Shown here: piece by piece, positions 36,601 through 47,400 of the stretch | Layout of the letters: every line of letters begins with the position of its first letter | Position numbering within the stretch: position 1 is the first letter of the stretch | Assembly: GCF_027942865.1 (NCBI RefSeq) | Contig: NC_134510.1 | Location: 15,280,743 to 15,344,742, forward strand | Source of the DNA: Odontesthes bonariensis | Taxonomy: Eukaryota > Chordata > Actinopteri > Atheriniformes > Atherinopsidae | Direction: 5' to 3' | DNA length: 64,000 bases | Translations under genes and position numbers: made by a program | Notes under the pieces: model-generated | What the model saw: the letters and a program-made list of their open reading frames with translations, nothing else | What the model was told of the DNA's origin: nothing | Databases searched by the model: none

Positions 36601-39600
36601 AAGAAAAAAACCGGCTCCCAAATAGGATCCCAAAACGGCTCCCAATAGCCGCTTTCGGACTGTAGGAACCTTTTAGCCTGGGAATTCCCATGCTGCTTTG
36701 CGCTCGATTTCATTCTCACTGCAAAGTCAGCCTGGAAACCACCGCCCTTATTTTTGCCAGAGTTTGGGAACCAATCACAGAACGGGGGGGGGCAGCAAGA
36801 CGATGACGACGTCTATGCGCTACACCGAAGCTTGTAGAGTGTTAATTCAACATGACAGTGGACACAACGTTACCGTTCAATGCAGCCTTAGAAAGTGTTT
36901 CGGAGTAGATTAACCCTAGGGTCATTTGAACCGTGACATCCAGCCAAGTAGCCCACCCGAAGTTTTTCCGATATTGGCTGAACATCAGCTGAGTTACTGA
37001 GTTATCCCGAATAGCTTAGTACAAGCGCTAACGGACCCTGGCAGTATCTCCAAAATTACCACACTAAAATCACATGTCATGAAACCAAACTTCTACAGTA
37101 GTACAAATATGGTCTGTACTCACAAAACGATGCATTTGGAAGTTTGTACATAGTCCAGGAGTTTATTATTATCATCAACACAAGCCTGATAGCTTTTCTG
37201 CTGCTAAAGCTACGTCGACGTCACTTCTGGGAGCTGGGAGCTTCAAAGTAAGATGAGGGTTGAGCTACTACTGTAGACAACAAAGCAAGGCTGCTCAATT
37301 TCTCCATTATTAAAATAAATTTACAACTCTACAACATAAAAATTCATGTAGAATATAGCATATAGGCCTACTTTGTTGTCAATTTAAGTAGCTTAGAGCG
37401 CAAGTTTACTTTTATTTTCCATTTTTTTCTTCTTCCTCGTCGAATTTCTGTCGTCATCTGGTATAAGTGATACAATTGGCTATGAATCGCGCGCAAAGCA
37501 GCATGGGAAATACCTGACGTCATTTGATAGACATTCGTAGCGCCCAATAAACGGCTCTAGGCATTCGTAAACCACGCCTCAAATACGAGAAAATGCACAC
37601 CTAGTTCCCAGACCACCATTTCATCGAGATTGTGGACGCGTCAGCCAGGCTAGGAACCTTTGGCAGTTCTAATAACCTTTTAATCCGCGGGGCCGTTTTC
37701 TCCCGCATTCGGACATACAGGAACTCGGGGCCATCTCCCTTAGTTCCTATAACCATTTCAGCTCCTTCTCCGAGGTCGGGTCTTTTCAGGGTTCTATAGA
37801 ACACATCTGACGGAGGTGTGTGGTGGTTGGTAAGCTACGCCCCTTGTCATGCTGTCACGGCTGAAATGTTTACTCATACGACACAGACAGAACCAGCGGG
37901 TGTTTAATAAGTTAAACTTACACATTGTCTCCTTTGTCTGCGGCGCTCTGCTCTCCTTTTTTACTTAATGAAATGAAAAAGTATCGCCTGCACTCGATCC
38001 TTCGTCTCCTGACTCTCTCTGTGAGCTCTTCCAGCCTCGATGATAGACGCCCGATGTGATCGTCCATGATTAATATCACCATCATGCAGACCATGAACAC
38101 GGTGGCCTCCCCGCTCTCCATATTAGCTTCTTTGTGGTGTTTTTTCTTCTCTCCTTACTTTTACCGGGTTTTGTTGAATGTGGCGCTAAACGGCTAACGT
38201 AACACGTCACTGACGCAGACGGCTGCGCGCGGCGCATCAGTCCCTATCAGGTCGCGACTCATGTGCGAATGCCGACTGAAACAGTTCCGCTGGGGAAGGA
38301 CAGTTATCAGAACGAAATTCGAGTAGGACAGTTCTGATAACTGCGTTCTTAGAACGGCTCTGTCCGAAAGCGGCTATTGTGGAGCCGGTTCCTGTCGTTC
38401 ACTTCAAAGAGTCGGCTCTTAGAGCCGGATCGTTCGCGACTGACACATCACTACAAGCAAACCTATGCGGAAAAGCTAAGGCAAGATGTTCCCCTTAGTT
38501 CTTGTGTCACTGACAGCTTACACCATAAAACAGTCAAATGACATAAATGTAGATGTACTTACTTTTGTGTCTGGACTGGCCGGCTGCTTCTTTTTTAAAA
38601 GGCTAAAAAGAAAGAAAAAAAAAGTGCCAAATGCTTAAAAGAATGAAACGTAACCAGTCACGCTTAAGAAAATTATGCAACAAGTGGAAAAAGAGATGCT
38701 GAGACAATGAAATCATACGTTACGTGTCACACAAGGACTAAAGGTACAAAAGGCATATTAGCTTTCACCATCATTCACTGACTCACCAGAACAAAAGCAG
38801 CACTATTACTAACATCATAAAAAAAGCGATTCCAATTCCAGCTAAGACTGGGAGGGTATGGCTGCCTGAGGAGAAACACAGTCACGTTAGACTGGAAACA
38901 TGTAATAAAGTTCAAGTTGCAGCCATAGCTGATTAAAATGAGTTATTTAATTATTTTCTTATGAGGACATGATGAACAGGCCATCTGGTCTGAATGTGTA
39001 AATAAGTGGCACAAACCGTGCAGAGTTTCTTTCATGTCCAGCATCACCTCAGTTGAGTTGTTTCCTCCCAGACTGCTCCTGACACGGCAGACGTAGAAAC
39101 CAGTGTGGGACGCCCCCATAGAGGGAAGTGACAGCACCTGACCTGAGCCCACCTGGACCATGGAGCTGGAGATGGGGGTTTCTGTCCTCTTATACCAGGT
39201 GTAGTTATCTGCTGCAGGGTTAGCAGTGCTGCTGCAGGTCAGATTTACACTGTTGCCCTCAACAACTGGTTGTGGATCCACTGATACTGAAATGTTCATT
39301 GGGCGGTCTGAGAAAAACAAAAGTCCAAATGTTGTATGTGGTTCAGATATATTCCAAAATGAAATAAGTAAAAAAAAAAAAAAAAAATTTAATTTAAAAA
39401 AGCAGACTTCTCTGCCTGCTTACACTGAACATCGAGTGTAATCTCTGATGAGTTGATCAAGCTACTGCCTCTCCAGCTGATGCTGTTCCAGGCCCGGCAG
39501 TGGTACCGTCCACTGTGGCTCGGCTGGATGTCAGAGATGTTGTGATTCTGCCCCGAACTGACAAACTCTCCATCCCTGTACAGGCTGTATCCACTTTGTG

Positions 39601-41083
39601 TCACAGGAGGGTTGGCGTCACTGCTGCAGGTGAAAGCAACTGTGCCTCCTTTGATGATGTCTTCTGATGGGCTCATCGTCAGATTTACTTTCTTGGGAGC
39701 GTCTGTTTGAGAGAGGATGGGAAGGTGAGGTGTAAACATATAAATGAATTATGATCAAACAGGCTGCCATAACTGAAACGTCAAGTTACATCTGGTTGGA
39801 GTAGATAGCTATAAGAGGCAAAAACAAAACACAGACATTTTTTTCACCTGTTTTTGTGTAACCCACTTGGCTCAGCAGTGATATGTGGGTAAGACACCAA
39901 TCTAGTAGTATCCATCTTTCGGGTATCACCCAAAAGAGGATTTTAATGTTTCTTGTTCTGTAATCAGAATTGTATTCATTTCTAGTATTTCAGCTTGCCC
40001 TTGCTAGGATACCAGGACATGCTTCTACTTAAAGTAGCATTTTTCCCTGCTGAAGGGTCACACCAGAATTCCAACCAATCTACTGATCCAAAAGCACATG
40101 CAAAATTGCGCAAAACCATTTGGAAAGGCCACAGAAATTTTTGGATGCTGTTCTGTGACCAAAATGGAACTATTTATTTTCTTTGCTATAGTTTCGATGA
40201 AAAGAAGAAACCAAATTTGCAACGGGGTCTGAATAATGTCGCTGCCTGCTTCACAGTGAACTGAAGCGATAAGTTGAACTTGATGATATTTTTGGCGTAT
40301 CACATACTTACAGTGAACTTTCAAGGCTACGGAAGCAGATCTAACTGTCTTTTGTCCAAACAACCCCACACAGTAGTACCTCCCAGCATCTTCTATCCTG
40401 GCCCGGAAGACTGAAAGCAAAACAAGTTGTCCATCTTTGAACAAGACAGCTTCCACAGGTTGAGGACAACCTGACGAACAGGTCAGCCTGACAGTGCCTC
40501 CCTCTGTCACAGTGCTCGGCTGCACAACAGTGGTCAGCTCTGACATGGAGACAGAAACACATAATCCTTAACTGCTATCATTTTCATTTGTGAGAAGTGA
40601 AGGTTTTTCTACTCTTTTGTCATTACCTTTTACAGACAAATAAGCATATCTTTGACTTATAAAACCGCCGAATGTTGCTGTAAAACCAAAAGCATATTCT
40701 CCTTCATCAGCAGGTTGGACATTATTGACATTCAGCTTGCAGTCACCCCTGTAGTTGCCAATGTATGTAAAGTCTGGGGGTGATGGAAGGTCAGATAGGG
40801 GAAGTAACTTCCGGTTGCCAGATACTTGCTGGACTTTAAACCATCTTACGACAGTGACAATATTCCCAAAGGGGTAGTCGTACTCGCATTTTAAAACAAC
40901 TGACGTCCCTCTTAGAGCACACTGGTTTTCAAGAGTCACCTTCCAGTTTCCACCCCAGACACCTTTTGGACAAAGATACAACACATGGTCATCACAAACA
41001 ATCATGATTTGCTATACATTACTTAAACAATGGCTTTACTTACCTGGTATTATTGTAAGAATAATCAGAATCCACCTTTCCAT
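33672..41083 (-). CDS. Siglec-like C: four-Ig inhibitory CD22-family receptor
   Basis: Exons: 41044-41083, 40627-40962, 40312-40539, 39424-39702, 39017-39307, 38787-38865, 38563-38602, 34479-34607, 34282-34388, 33672-33732; 529 residues with consistent phases. Order: signal peptide, V domain (14-125), short C2 domain (126-201), two C2 domains (202-294, 295-391), membrane helix (about 397-419), LLKKK stop-transfer and tail. Siglec cysteines: NQCALRG, LKCEYDY and GDCKLNV in V; CSSGC in the first C2. The F strand reads GEYAFGFTA, so the sialic-acid arginine is replaced by Gly. The tail has an ITSM-type site (TVYANV, Tyr450) and two ITIMs (VTYSTV, Tyr484; VIYATV, Tyr522), predicting SHP-1/SHP-2 recruitment. 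The donor after 39017 (GTTTGT) is weak and could be misplaced. The 3.95-kb intron between 38563 and 34607 carries a nest of DNA transposons and precedes all tyrosine-motif exons. Confidence 0.87.
34008..34121. repeat. Short hairpin repeat in Siglec-like C intron
   Basis: GTATGGTATA at the left and TATACCATAC at the right are inverted, and an inner pair CCTGACTC / GAGTCAGG is also inverted. It looks like a tiny MITE of about 114 bases in the intron between the last two coding exons. No family assigned. Confidence 0.4.
34903..34977. repeat. 75-bp direct repeat, copy A
   Basis: Identical over 75 bases to 35339-35413, beginning GAGGAAGAATAAATCC and ending TTCTGTATCACAG. The two copies are 436 bases apart in the same orientation within the long Siglec-like C intron. 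The arrangement could be the ends of a truncated LTR-type element or a recent local duplication. Confidence 0.8.
35339..35413. repeat. 75-bp direct repeat, copy B
   Basis: Exact match of copy A. It is followed by GATTGTGGTGCAGCAAG, which could be a primer-binding-site-like sequence next to an LTR end, but I cannot confirm this. The following hAT element starts about 70 bases further right. Confidence 0.8.
36674..37652. mobile_element. Inner element with 9-bp target duplication
   Basis: The ends TAGCCTGG and CCAGGCTA are inverted and are flanked by a perfect 9-bp duplication GGAACCTTT (36665-36673 and 37653-37661). The duplicated bases belong to the middle element (compare copy 1, which has TAGGAACC-type sequence only once), so the insertion is later. 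A subterminal inverted pair, CCCATGCTGCTTTGCGC near the left and GCGCAAAGCAGCATGGG near 37491, supports one unit of 979 bases. A 9-bp duplication suggests a Mutator-like origin; not proven. Confidence 0.82.
37918..38121 (-). pseudogene. Conserved micro-ORF inside TAGCCGC element, copy 2
   Basis: A 67-codon frame starting MESGEATVFMV, with RLEELTERVRRRR and ending DKGDNV. It matches the shorter frame in copy 1 and contains extra arginine codons and a continued KKGEQSAADKGD region, which copy 1 also shows beyond its stop. It is likely the N-terminal remnant of a transposon-encoded protein. Confidence 0.4.
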
Positions 41084-42477
41084 AGTTTAAATTAAACCTG
41101 AAACACTGTAGTGGCAACAATATGTGGACAAGAGAAATGGTGAATGGTGTAAAAATAAGAAACCAGGAAGCAAACATCACCGCACGAAAGTAAAAAGCTT
41201 AAGCAAAATGATTCTGTATCATGCTTGAGATACTTTTTGTTACGTAAAAAGCAGAAGTGAAAAGTCCTCCCACCCTTGCTTCCTCTCATCATATCGTCAC
41301 ACGTTCTGAGTACTGATTACTTTTAGTTACAAAGCTTTTGTTAAAAAAGTGAATGCAAGCATACAAACTGAGACGGGATGTGGGGAAACAAGACTGTGAC
41401 AGCTGTTGCGTTAGGCTCACACTGTGTTGGGGCTCACACTGTGTTGGGACACAGTACATTACACACAGTACATACTCAAAGGTCAGTGGAAGTGCATGTT
41501 GCATGTTGACATGTTGGTGTTTTCCTGAGAGAGTGAGGAGTATTAAGAGAAAGAGTCAGTTTTAATTTGCAAAATTTCAAGAAAATGTTGTTGGATTGAT
41601 TTGTGATCTAATTTTTGATCTGATGATATATTTTACTACTCTTCTAAAGAGAATGCTGCATCAGGGATGAAGTTAAAGCCATAATCATGGAACATTTACT
41701 GATAGCATTCTGTAAAAATTGGTACACACTTTGGCCAGTTAGTTTTCTTCATCCACTGGGTGGAGTTCCTCGACCATGCAACAGAGACAGGAAAGAAGTT
41801 ACAGCTGTGCTTGATATCCCAGCACATTTTTACTTTTAAACAGAGTGGGCCATTTTAAGTGATTTGGTCCTTACATATCTTTTTGCTTGTCTGTTTGATG
41901 TGCTGAGTGACCCACATCATGGACACCTAATCTCCATCTGTTGTTCACCTATGTGGGTTTGAAGGATTTTGACCTTGGAGACATTTAAAGCTTGTTAAAG
42001 CCTGGTTTTTGATTCTTAAAACTGCAGATGCATTACATAACAGGTACAGCACAGTTACTGTTTTGATACTTCAAACTTCAGACTTTGAATGTACATTGTG
42101 CTTGGTGTCCATGTGCAAGCAGAGCCAGTTGAATTTGAATTGATTGAATCCATTGAAAAGAAAAGCCCCTTGAGACGTGGTAGCTAATGTACAATGGGGG
42201 TCCTAAAACACATGCAGTAGGATAAAACACTTTCAAACAACATTACAGAAGACTAAACACAAAATTCCCGGGACAAAGACACAAGGACCTTGAATGTTTC
42301 TGAGCAAATATGATAATGTATATGGGACAGTATATAAGGAACAATCAGAAACAACGTGCTTCCAAGTACTGAACCCAGTGAAAAGATCTAGTTTGAAGCG
42401 CCAATTCAGTAAATCGTGGATAAAACAGTTATAAACAAAACTGAGAAGGCTAAGATGAGTGCGATGTGTGTCTTAAC
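41084..42477. other. Upstream region of Siglec-like C
   Basis: No exon was found. It should contain the promoter of Siglec-like C. A 17-base unit GGCTCACACTGTGTTGG occurs twice in tandem at about 41413-41449. The rest is unremarkable AT-rich DNA. Confidence 0.5.
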
Positions 42478-43436
42478 CATACATGTATAAAGTACTAGCG
42501 ATTCAGACTTGAGTAGAAGTACAAGTACTCTATCAAAAAAGTGACTTGAGTAGAAGTAGAAGTGCTCTTTGAGCACCGTACTTAAGTGGAAGTACTAAAG
42601 TATTAAACATGTTTTGTACTTAAGTATTGCAAGTAGTTTATTTTTAAACTACTCAAGTACTGAAAGTAAAAGTAAAAGTATTGTGTAGTGTAGTTATTAA
42701 AGAAATCAGTCGAAAGTTTGAAAATCAAATTGTTTATATTATTCAAAATGTTTGGCTGTAACAGCAGTACAGCGGAATGTACAAGAGCACCTTAAAACAT
42801 TGAGCTTAACTCTTTTGAACAAAAGAACATGTATTGGCAAGTATGTCCCTTCCCCCTTTAAAGCATCTCCCATCACGTCACATATTACACATTTTCTTTT
42901 CATCCTTGCCATTTTCTTTCAACTTGTTAAAAAAATCTCAAGGCCAATAGGCCACATACAAATACAAATGCCATGTAAAAACAAAAAGTGATTAGAACAC
43001 CTGAAAACACTGGGCTTAACTCTTTGTGAACAAACAGATCAAGCATGTCCCCTCTCCATTTAAAGCATCCCTCCCCTCTCTTTCCTGCTTGTGCTTTTTT
43101 TTCTCTACAACTTTTCCCCTTCTTAAACTGTGTGCAGGCTTGTGTGTCTCTCTGTGTGTGTTTTTATATGTATGTTTGCGTGTTTGTATGCGTGTGGGTG
43201 TGTTTGTGCATGAATGAGTGTATGTTTTTGTGTGTGTGTGTGCATTTATAATAACGAGTAACGATGCAGCACATAAAAAATGTATCGAAGTAAAAGTACT
43301 AAACTCATTGAAAATATGTACTGAAGTAAAAGTGGAAGTAGGAGAAAAAAGTAATACTCCAGTAGAGTACAGATACAGCATTTTAGTACTTAAGTAGAGT
43401 AGTGAAGTAGTTCTACTTCGTTACTATACATCTCTG
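42478..43436. mobile_element. hAT-like non-autonomous element upstream of Siglec-like C
   Basis: The ends are CATACATGTATAAAGTAC at the left and, in inverse, CAGAGATGTATAGTAACG at the right. They are flanked by a perfect 8-bp duplication, GTCTTAAC (42470-42477 and 43437-43444). Both arms are dense in AAGTAGAAGTAC-type units. The interior holds two related segments (TTGAGCTTAACTCTTTTGAA near 42801 and GGGCTTAACTCTTTGTGAA near 43011) and a TG-rich tract at about 43145-43240. No transposase frame is present. Confidence 0.85.
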
Positions 43437-43444
43437 GTCTTAAC

Positions 43445-44100
43445 AAACATCATTGGCATAACCAGTTATGGCAAGTAGAATTTAATAGATTAGCTTTCCT
43501 CTAACTTCAAAGGTAAAACAAGTAATCAGCCTATAAAGTGAGCAGTATCATTGCATTGCAAAACAGTTTAAAAGTGGCTGCAATATTCAATTTCCCCTTA
43601 CATTTTGTAATGTCACATCTTTGCCATCATGGACAAAGTAACACACACCCATGTGGCAATGTTTTCTTAAACCTATCAGTGTCAATGTGGAAATTTCCCA
43701 ATTGCATTGTGAAAATGGTGCAGTCCAACGTGCAATTATCAAAACTAGGTTCAAAACTAGCTAATCAGCCAGTAAATAGGTCAATATGTAGATCCTTCTG
43801 AGAGCAACATCTATTTATATGAACATCTATTCCAAAAAGGATAAGATGCTGTAAAATGTAATCAAAAACAGAATGCAACCATTTTTCACAAAATGTTAAA
43901 AGTGAGACAGTTTACTCTTCTTTGAAAATATTAGCTCATCTTTTGATTGGCTTAAAAGTTGGCTTACAAATGTCTAAAAACAGGTTGTGATGTTGGCCAC
44001 ACAAAAAGCTGGAAGAACATCTCGCAACTAATTAGGTTAACTGGCAACAGATCAGTATCATGACTGGGTATAGAAAAGAGCACCTGCGGGAAGCTGAGTC
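43445..44100. other. Intergenic, no feature recognised
   Basis: AT-rich sequence between the hAT-like element and the repeat hosting the LINE. I see no exon or clear repeat. Confidence 0.4.
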
Positions 44101-44331
44101 TCTAAAGACCAATTTATGGTCGGTGACGCAAGACGCAATGCAAGACGCAACGCAAGCCCTTGCGCGGTTGCGAGCCCCCTCTTGCGTGCTTGCATGTGTC
44201 ACCTCAATTTTCTAAACTTCACGCAAGACGCGAGCGCAAGCCACTATCTACATCACATCCGGCGGCGTGTTCATCTTCCGGTTTCATCCCCTAATAAAAG
44301 ACCGCTGTTTTCAAACGCCAAGGTAGAAAGC

Positions 44332-44366
44332 GAAGAAGAAGAAGAAGAAGAAGAAGAAGAAGAAGA
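44332..44366. repeat. (GAA)n tract at 3' side of the LINE
   Basis: About 11 GAA units preceded by AGGTAGAAAGC. The tract directly abuts the LINE's 3' end (ATTTTGATTTTTAACAAAAC on the plus strand). A matching GAA tract borders the other end of the LINE, so the microsatellite is the inferred target site. Confidence 0.9.
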
Positions 44367-44432
44367 TTTTGATTTTTAACAAAACATTTATTGACAATGA
44401 TACAACTTTACACAATCAGGTCACATAAGCTA

Positions 44433-44463
44433 AATAATTAAATAAATAAATAAATAAATAAAT
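44433..44463. repeat. (AAAT)n tract in LINE 3' UTR
   Basis: About seven AAAT units directly beyond the ORF2 stop codon on the plus-strand side. This is part of the LINE 3' region. Confidence 0.8.
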
Positions 44464-44465
44464 AT

Positions 44466-47400
44466 TTACATTAGTAGCTTGTTGTATATGAGTTCTTGAT
44501 TTGAAACAGTGCACAGTACATTGTTAAAACCCCACACTTGTAAGAAATTATTTAAGTCCCCTGTGGCTCTGTGGAAGCAAAACTCCAACCTCAACCTGGC
44601 CTTGATGTTGCACTTCCACAGAGCCACAGCATCAAGATGAGGTCCAGTCTGCAATTTATCACGGCGAGTTATATAAATGGACATTTTTGCCTCCGAGATT
44701 AAATAATTTAAAATGCGGGATTTAAAACTAGTGGCTCGACTGTGATGCACACCGTAGATAAAAACAGAATTGGTAAAAACCACGCCAAAAAGGCTAAAAA
44801 CTCTTGTTAAAAATTGTAAAAAACTAGTCAACCGTACACAATCTATAAAAACATGAAAAATACTCTCGGACAACCTACAAAAAGGACACTCATTTAAAAC
44901 CCCCGGACTGATGACCGATAAAAACGAGTTTGTGGCGATGGCGCCGTGAAGAATTCTCCACTGGAGGTCACCAGTCCGTTTCTTTATAGGAGGCTTGTAC
45001 AAAGTCCTCCACTGTGGTTTTTGTCCTCCAAATTTGTCGCTCCAGACACAGCTTGGTCTTTTGTTGAGAGTTCTTTTGTTAAATATCTTTGTACAGTATG
45101 TGTACAGTACTTTTGGTCCAGTTTTACAAAAATCCATCCCTGGCACGACACTCTGCAGCAGGGGACCATCGTCTTCTGCAAAACCTGGGTCCAGGACCAC
45201 ATCTGGGAACGGGTCGTTTGGGTCAGGCAGGCACTTTTTTGTTGCATGAATCTCCAGGAGCCGCCTCTCCCCAGCCGTCAGCCGCTCCTTCACCCGCTCC
45301 AGGAATCGCTGTACCAGCCTGGCGGACCGGACTCCAAGCAGCGAGCCAACCTCCTGGACGTCAGAGAGGTCAGGTCCAGCAACTCGCACGAGACGCCGCA
45401 GGGTCACCGTCCCGGACCTGGACAACACCTCAGACAGACCCGGCACACTGCTGTCGCTGACGTCCAGCCTTGCTCCACACACCAGTGGTTCTTTTAAAAG
45501 CCAATACAGAGAATTATGCACTTTTGCTCTTTGCAGTTTAAAAAGAGCACAGGATTTAAAAACACCCTGATAAAATTGAGGCAACCCTTTTAACTTTAAA
45601 AAGCTAAAATTTGTTAAAAACAGAGCAGCATCCAGCCCCAGAAAGTTAACCCGTCTGAGGATACAGCTGGCCACGTCTTTCCATACAGGAGATCCTGTCA
45701 GGTATTTTTGTATGAACTGTAAACGAAATGTAGCTGTTCTACTGGCCAGGTGGACAAGGCCCTGGCCCCCCTCCTCTCGTGGTAAAAACAAGACAGATTG
45801 TGGCACCCAGTGTAGACCATCCCAAAAAAAGTCGACCATCTCTGACTGTATTTTGACTAATAATCCAGATGGTGGGTCTAACACAGACAGTTTGTGCCAC
45901 AACTGTGAGGCAACAAGGTTGTTTAAAACCAGCACTCTGCCTCTATACGACATTTGCGAGTGCAGCCATTTCCACTTTGCCAGTTTGTTCTTTATTTTTT
46001 GCTCGACATTTTCCCAGTTTTTATTCACAATTTCTTTACTGCCTAAAAACACACCAAGATATTTAAAACCATCCGTTTTCCAAATAAGACCTTGAGGGAG
46101 AACTGGGAGCCCATCAGTCCATTCACCAACAGCCAGGGCTTCGCTTTTCCCCCAGTTCACCCTCGCAGCAGACAGTGCAGAGAACTTATCTGTGATCTTG
46201 GTTAAAATGCTAACATCTAGCTGATCTTTTATAAAAACAACAACATCATCAGCGTAGGCAGATAAAACTATTTTGTTATTAAAACCGGGTAAAACCAGAC
46301 CACAAACAGTCGAGCGTATTTTCTGGAGGAGGGGTTCCAGGGAGAGTGCGTAGAGCATCCCCGAGAGCGCGCAGCCCTACCGAACGCCTCTACACACCCT
46401 AAAAGGAGCACACAGGCTACCGTTGATCTTCAGCACACTCTCAATGTCACTGTACATTACCTGGATCTTGGCAATAAGACCCTCGCTGAACCCAAACTTC
46501 CCCATGGTTTTCCAGAGGAAGCCGTGTTCAACGCGGTCAAATGCCTTTTCTTGATCTAATGAAATCAAGCCAGTTTGTAAACCCAATGAACCAGAGACTT
46601 CCAAAATATCTCGAATTAGGCAGATGTTATCTACCATGGACCTGCTGGGGACGCAATAGGTCTGGTCCCGGTGGATGACCTGCTCCATAGCTTTCCCCAG
46701 CCTCGTGGCCAGGGCCTTGGAGAGGATTTTGTAGTCCGTGCAGAGGAGGGACACAGGGCGCCAGTTCTTGATGTCCTGCAGGTTGCCTTTCTTGGGCAGC
46801 AGGGTGATGACCGCCCTGCGGCAGGACAAAGGGAGTGAGCCAGTGGACAGACTTTCATTGTAGACATCTAGCAGGTCTTTTGCCAGAATGTCCCAGTAGG
46901 CCTTGTAGAACTCCACAGTGAGCCCATCAACGCCCGGGGACCTCTGGCCCTGCATGCCGAGGAGGGCTGTGTGGAGTTCCTGAAGCCCCAGAGGGCGCTC
47001 CAGCTCGGAGTTGGTCTCCTCAGAGACCTGGGGTAGTTCATTGCAGAACTCCCGAAACAGTTCCTCGTTCTCTTGGTATTCACTGTGGAATAACGAACGG
47101 TAAAACTCCACTGCCCTCCTCCTTATCTCACCCGGCTCACTCAACGGCTGCCCTGTGTCTGACAGCAAAGAGTGGATCTGCTTCCTCTGCCCGTGCTTCC
47201 TCTCCAAGTTAAAGAAAAAGCTAGAGGGAGCATCCATCTCCTTGATGTTCTGGACCCGGGACCTGACCAATGCGCCTTGGACCTTGCTTTCCAGCAGGTT
47301 TGCTAAAGTTAGCCTTTTAGACTTGAGAGCTTCAATATGCTCTTGATTTCCTGTGGATTCACTAAGTCGTTCTAATTCCACTATATTTATCTCCAGATCT

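Larger units (their letters stand above)
36646..38376 (-). mobile_element. Middle element: TAGCCGCTTTCGGAC family, copy 2
   Basis: Ends TAGCCGCTTTCGGAC and GTCCGAAAGCGGCTA, reversed relative to copy 1 at 24616-25343. Sequence from 37653 to 38376 is the reverse complement of much of copy 1, at high similarity. A third transposon (36674-37652) splits it close to its left end. It carries the longer version of the shared micro-ORF (37918-38121, minus). It sits inside the hAT element and is flanked by CAA / TTG rather than a clear duplication. Confidence 0.82.
35481..38453. mobile_element. Outer hAT element of a three-level transposon nest
   Basis: The ends TAGTGATG and CATCACTA are inverted and are flanked by a perfect 8-bp duplication, CAAGCAAA (35473-35480 and 38454-38461), as expected for hAT. 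Next to both ends are GAGCCGGCTCTTT-like blocks typical of this fish hAT family. The element has been interrupted by a TAGCCGC-ended transposon, so its own sequence is 35481-36645 plus 38377-38453. No intact transposase is visible. It includes a GAGAGGGAGAGGGAGA tract near 36450. Confidence 0.88.

Noticed and set aside
36289-36719. Several overlapping 97-127-codon frames on both strands
   Set aside because: They fall on a GAGAGGGAGAGG-type low-complexity tract inside the hAT element. Ser/Leu/Pro-rich or Arg/Glu-rich products in several frames indicate simple-sequence artefacts.
39995-40264. Frame with WKGHRNFWMLFCDQNG on the plus strand in a Siglec-like C intron
   Set aside because: It faintly resembles the Tc1 transposase segment and could be an old relic, but the match is too weak and short to annotate.
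43145-43251. TG-rich region resembling a Cys/Val-rich gene
   Set aside because: Simple GTGTGT-type sequence inside the hAT-like element.
44946-46095. Plus-strand frames of 123-183 codons
   Set aside because: Antisense shadows of LINE ORF2.
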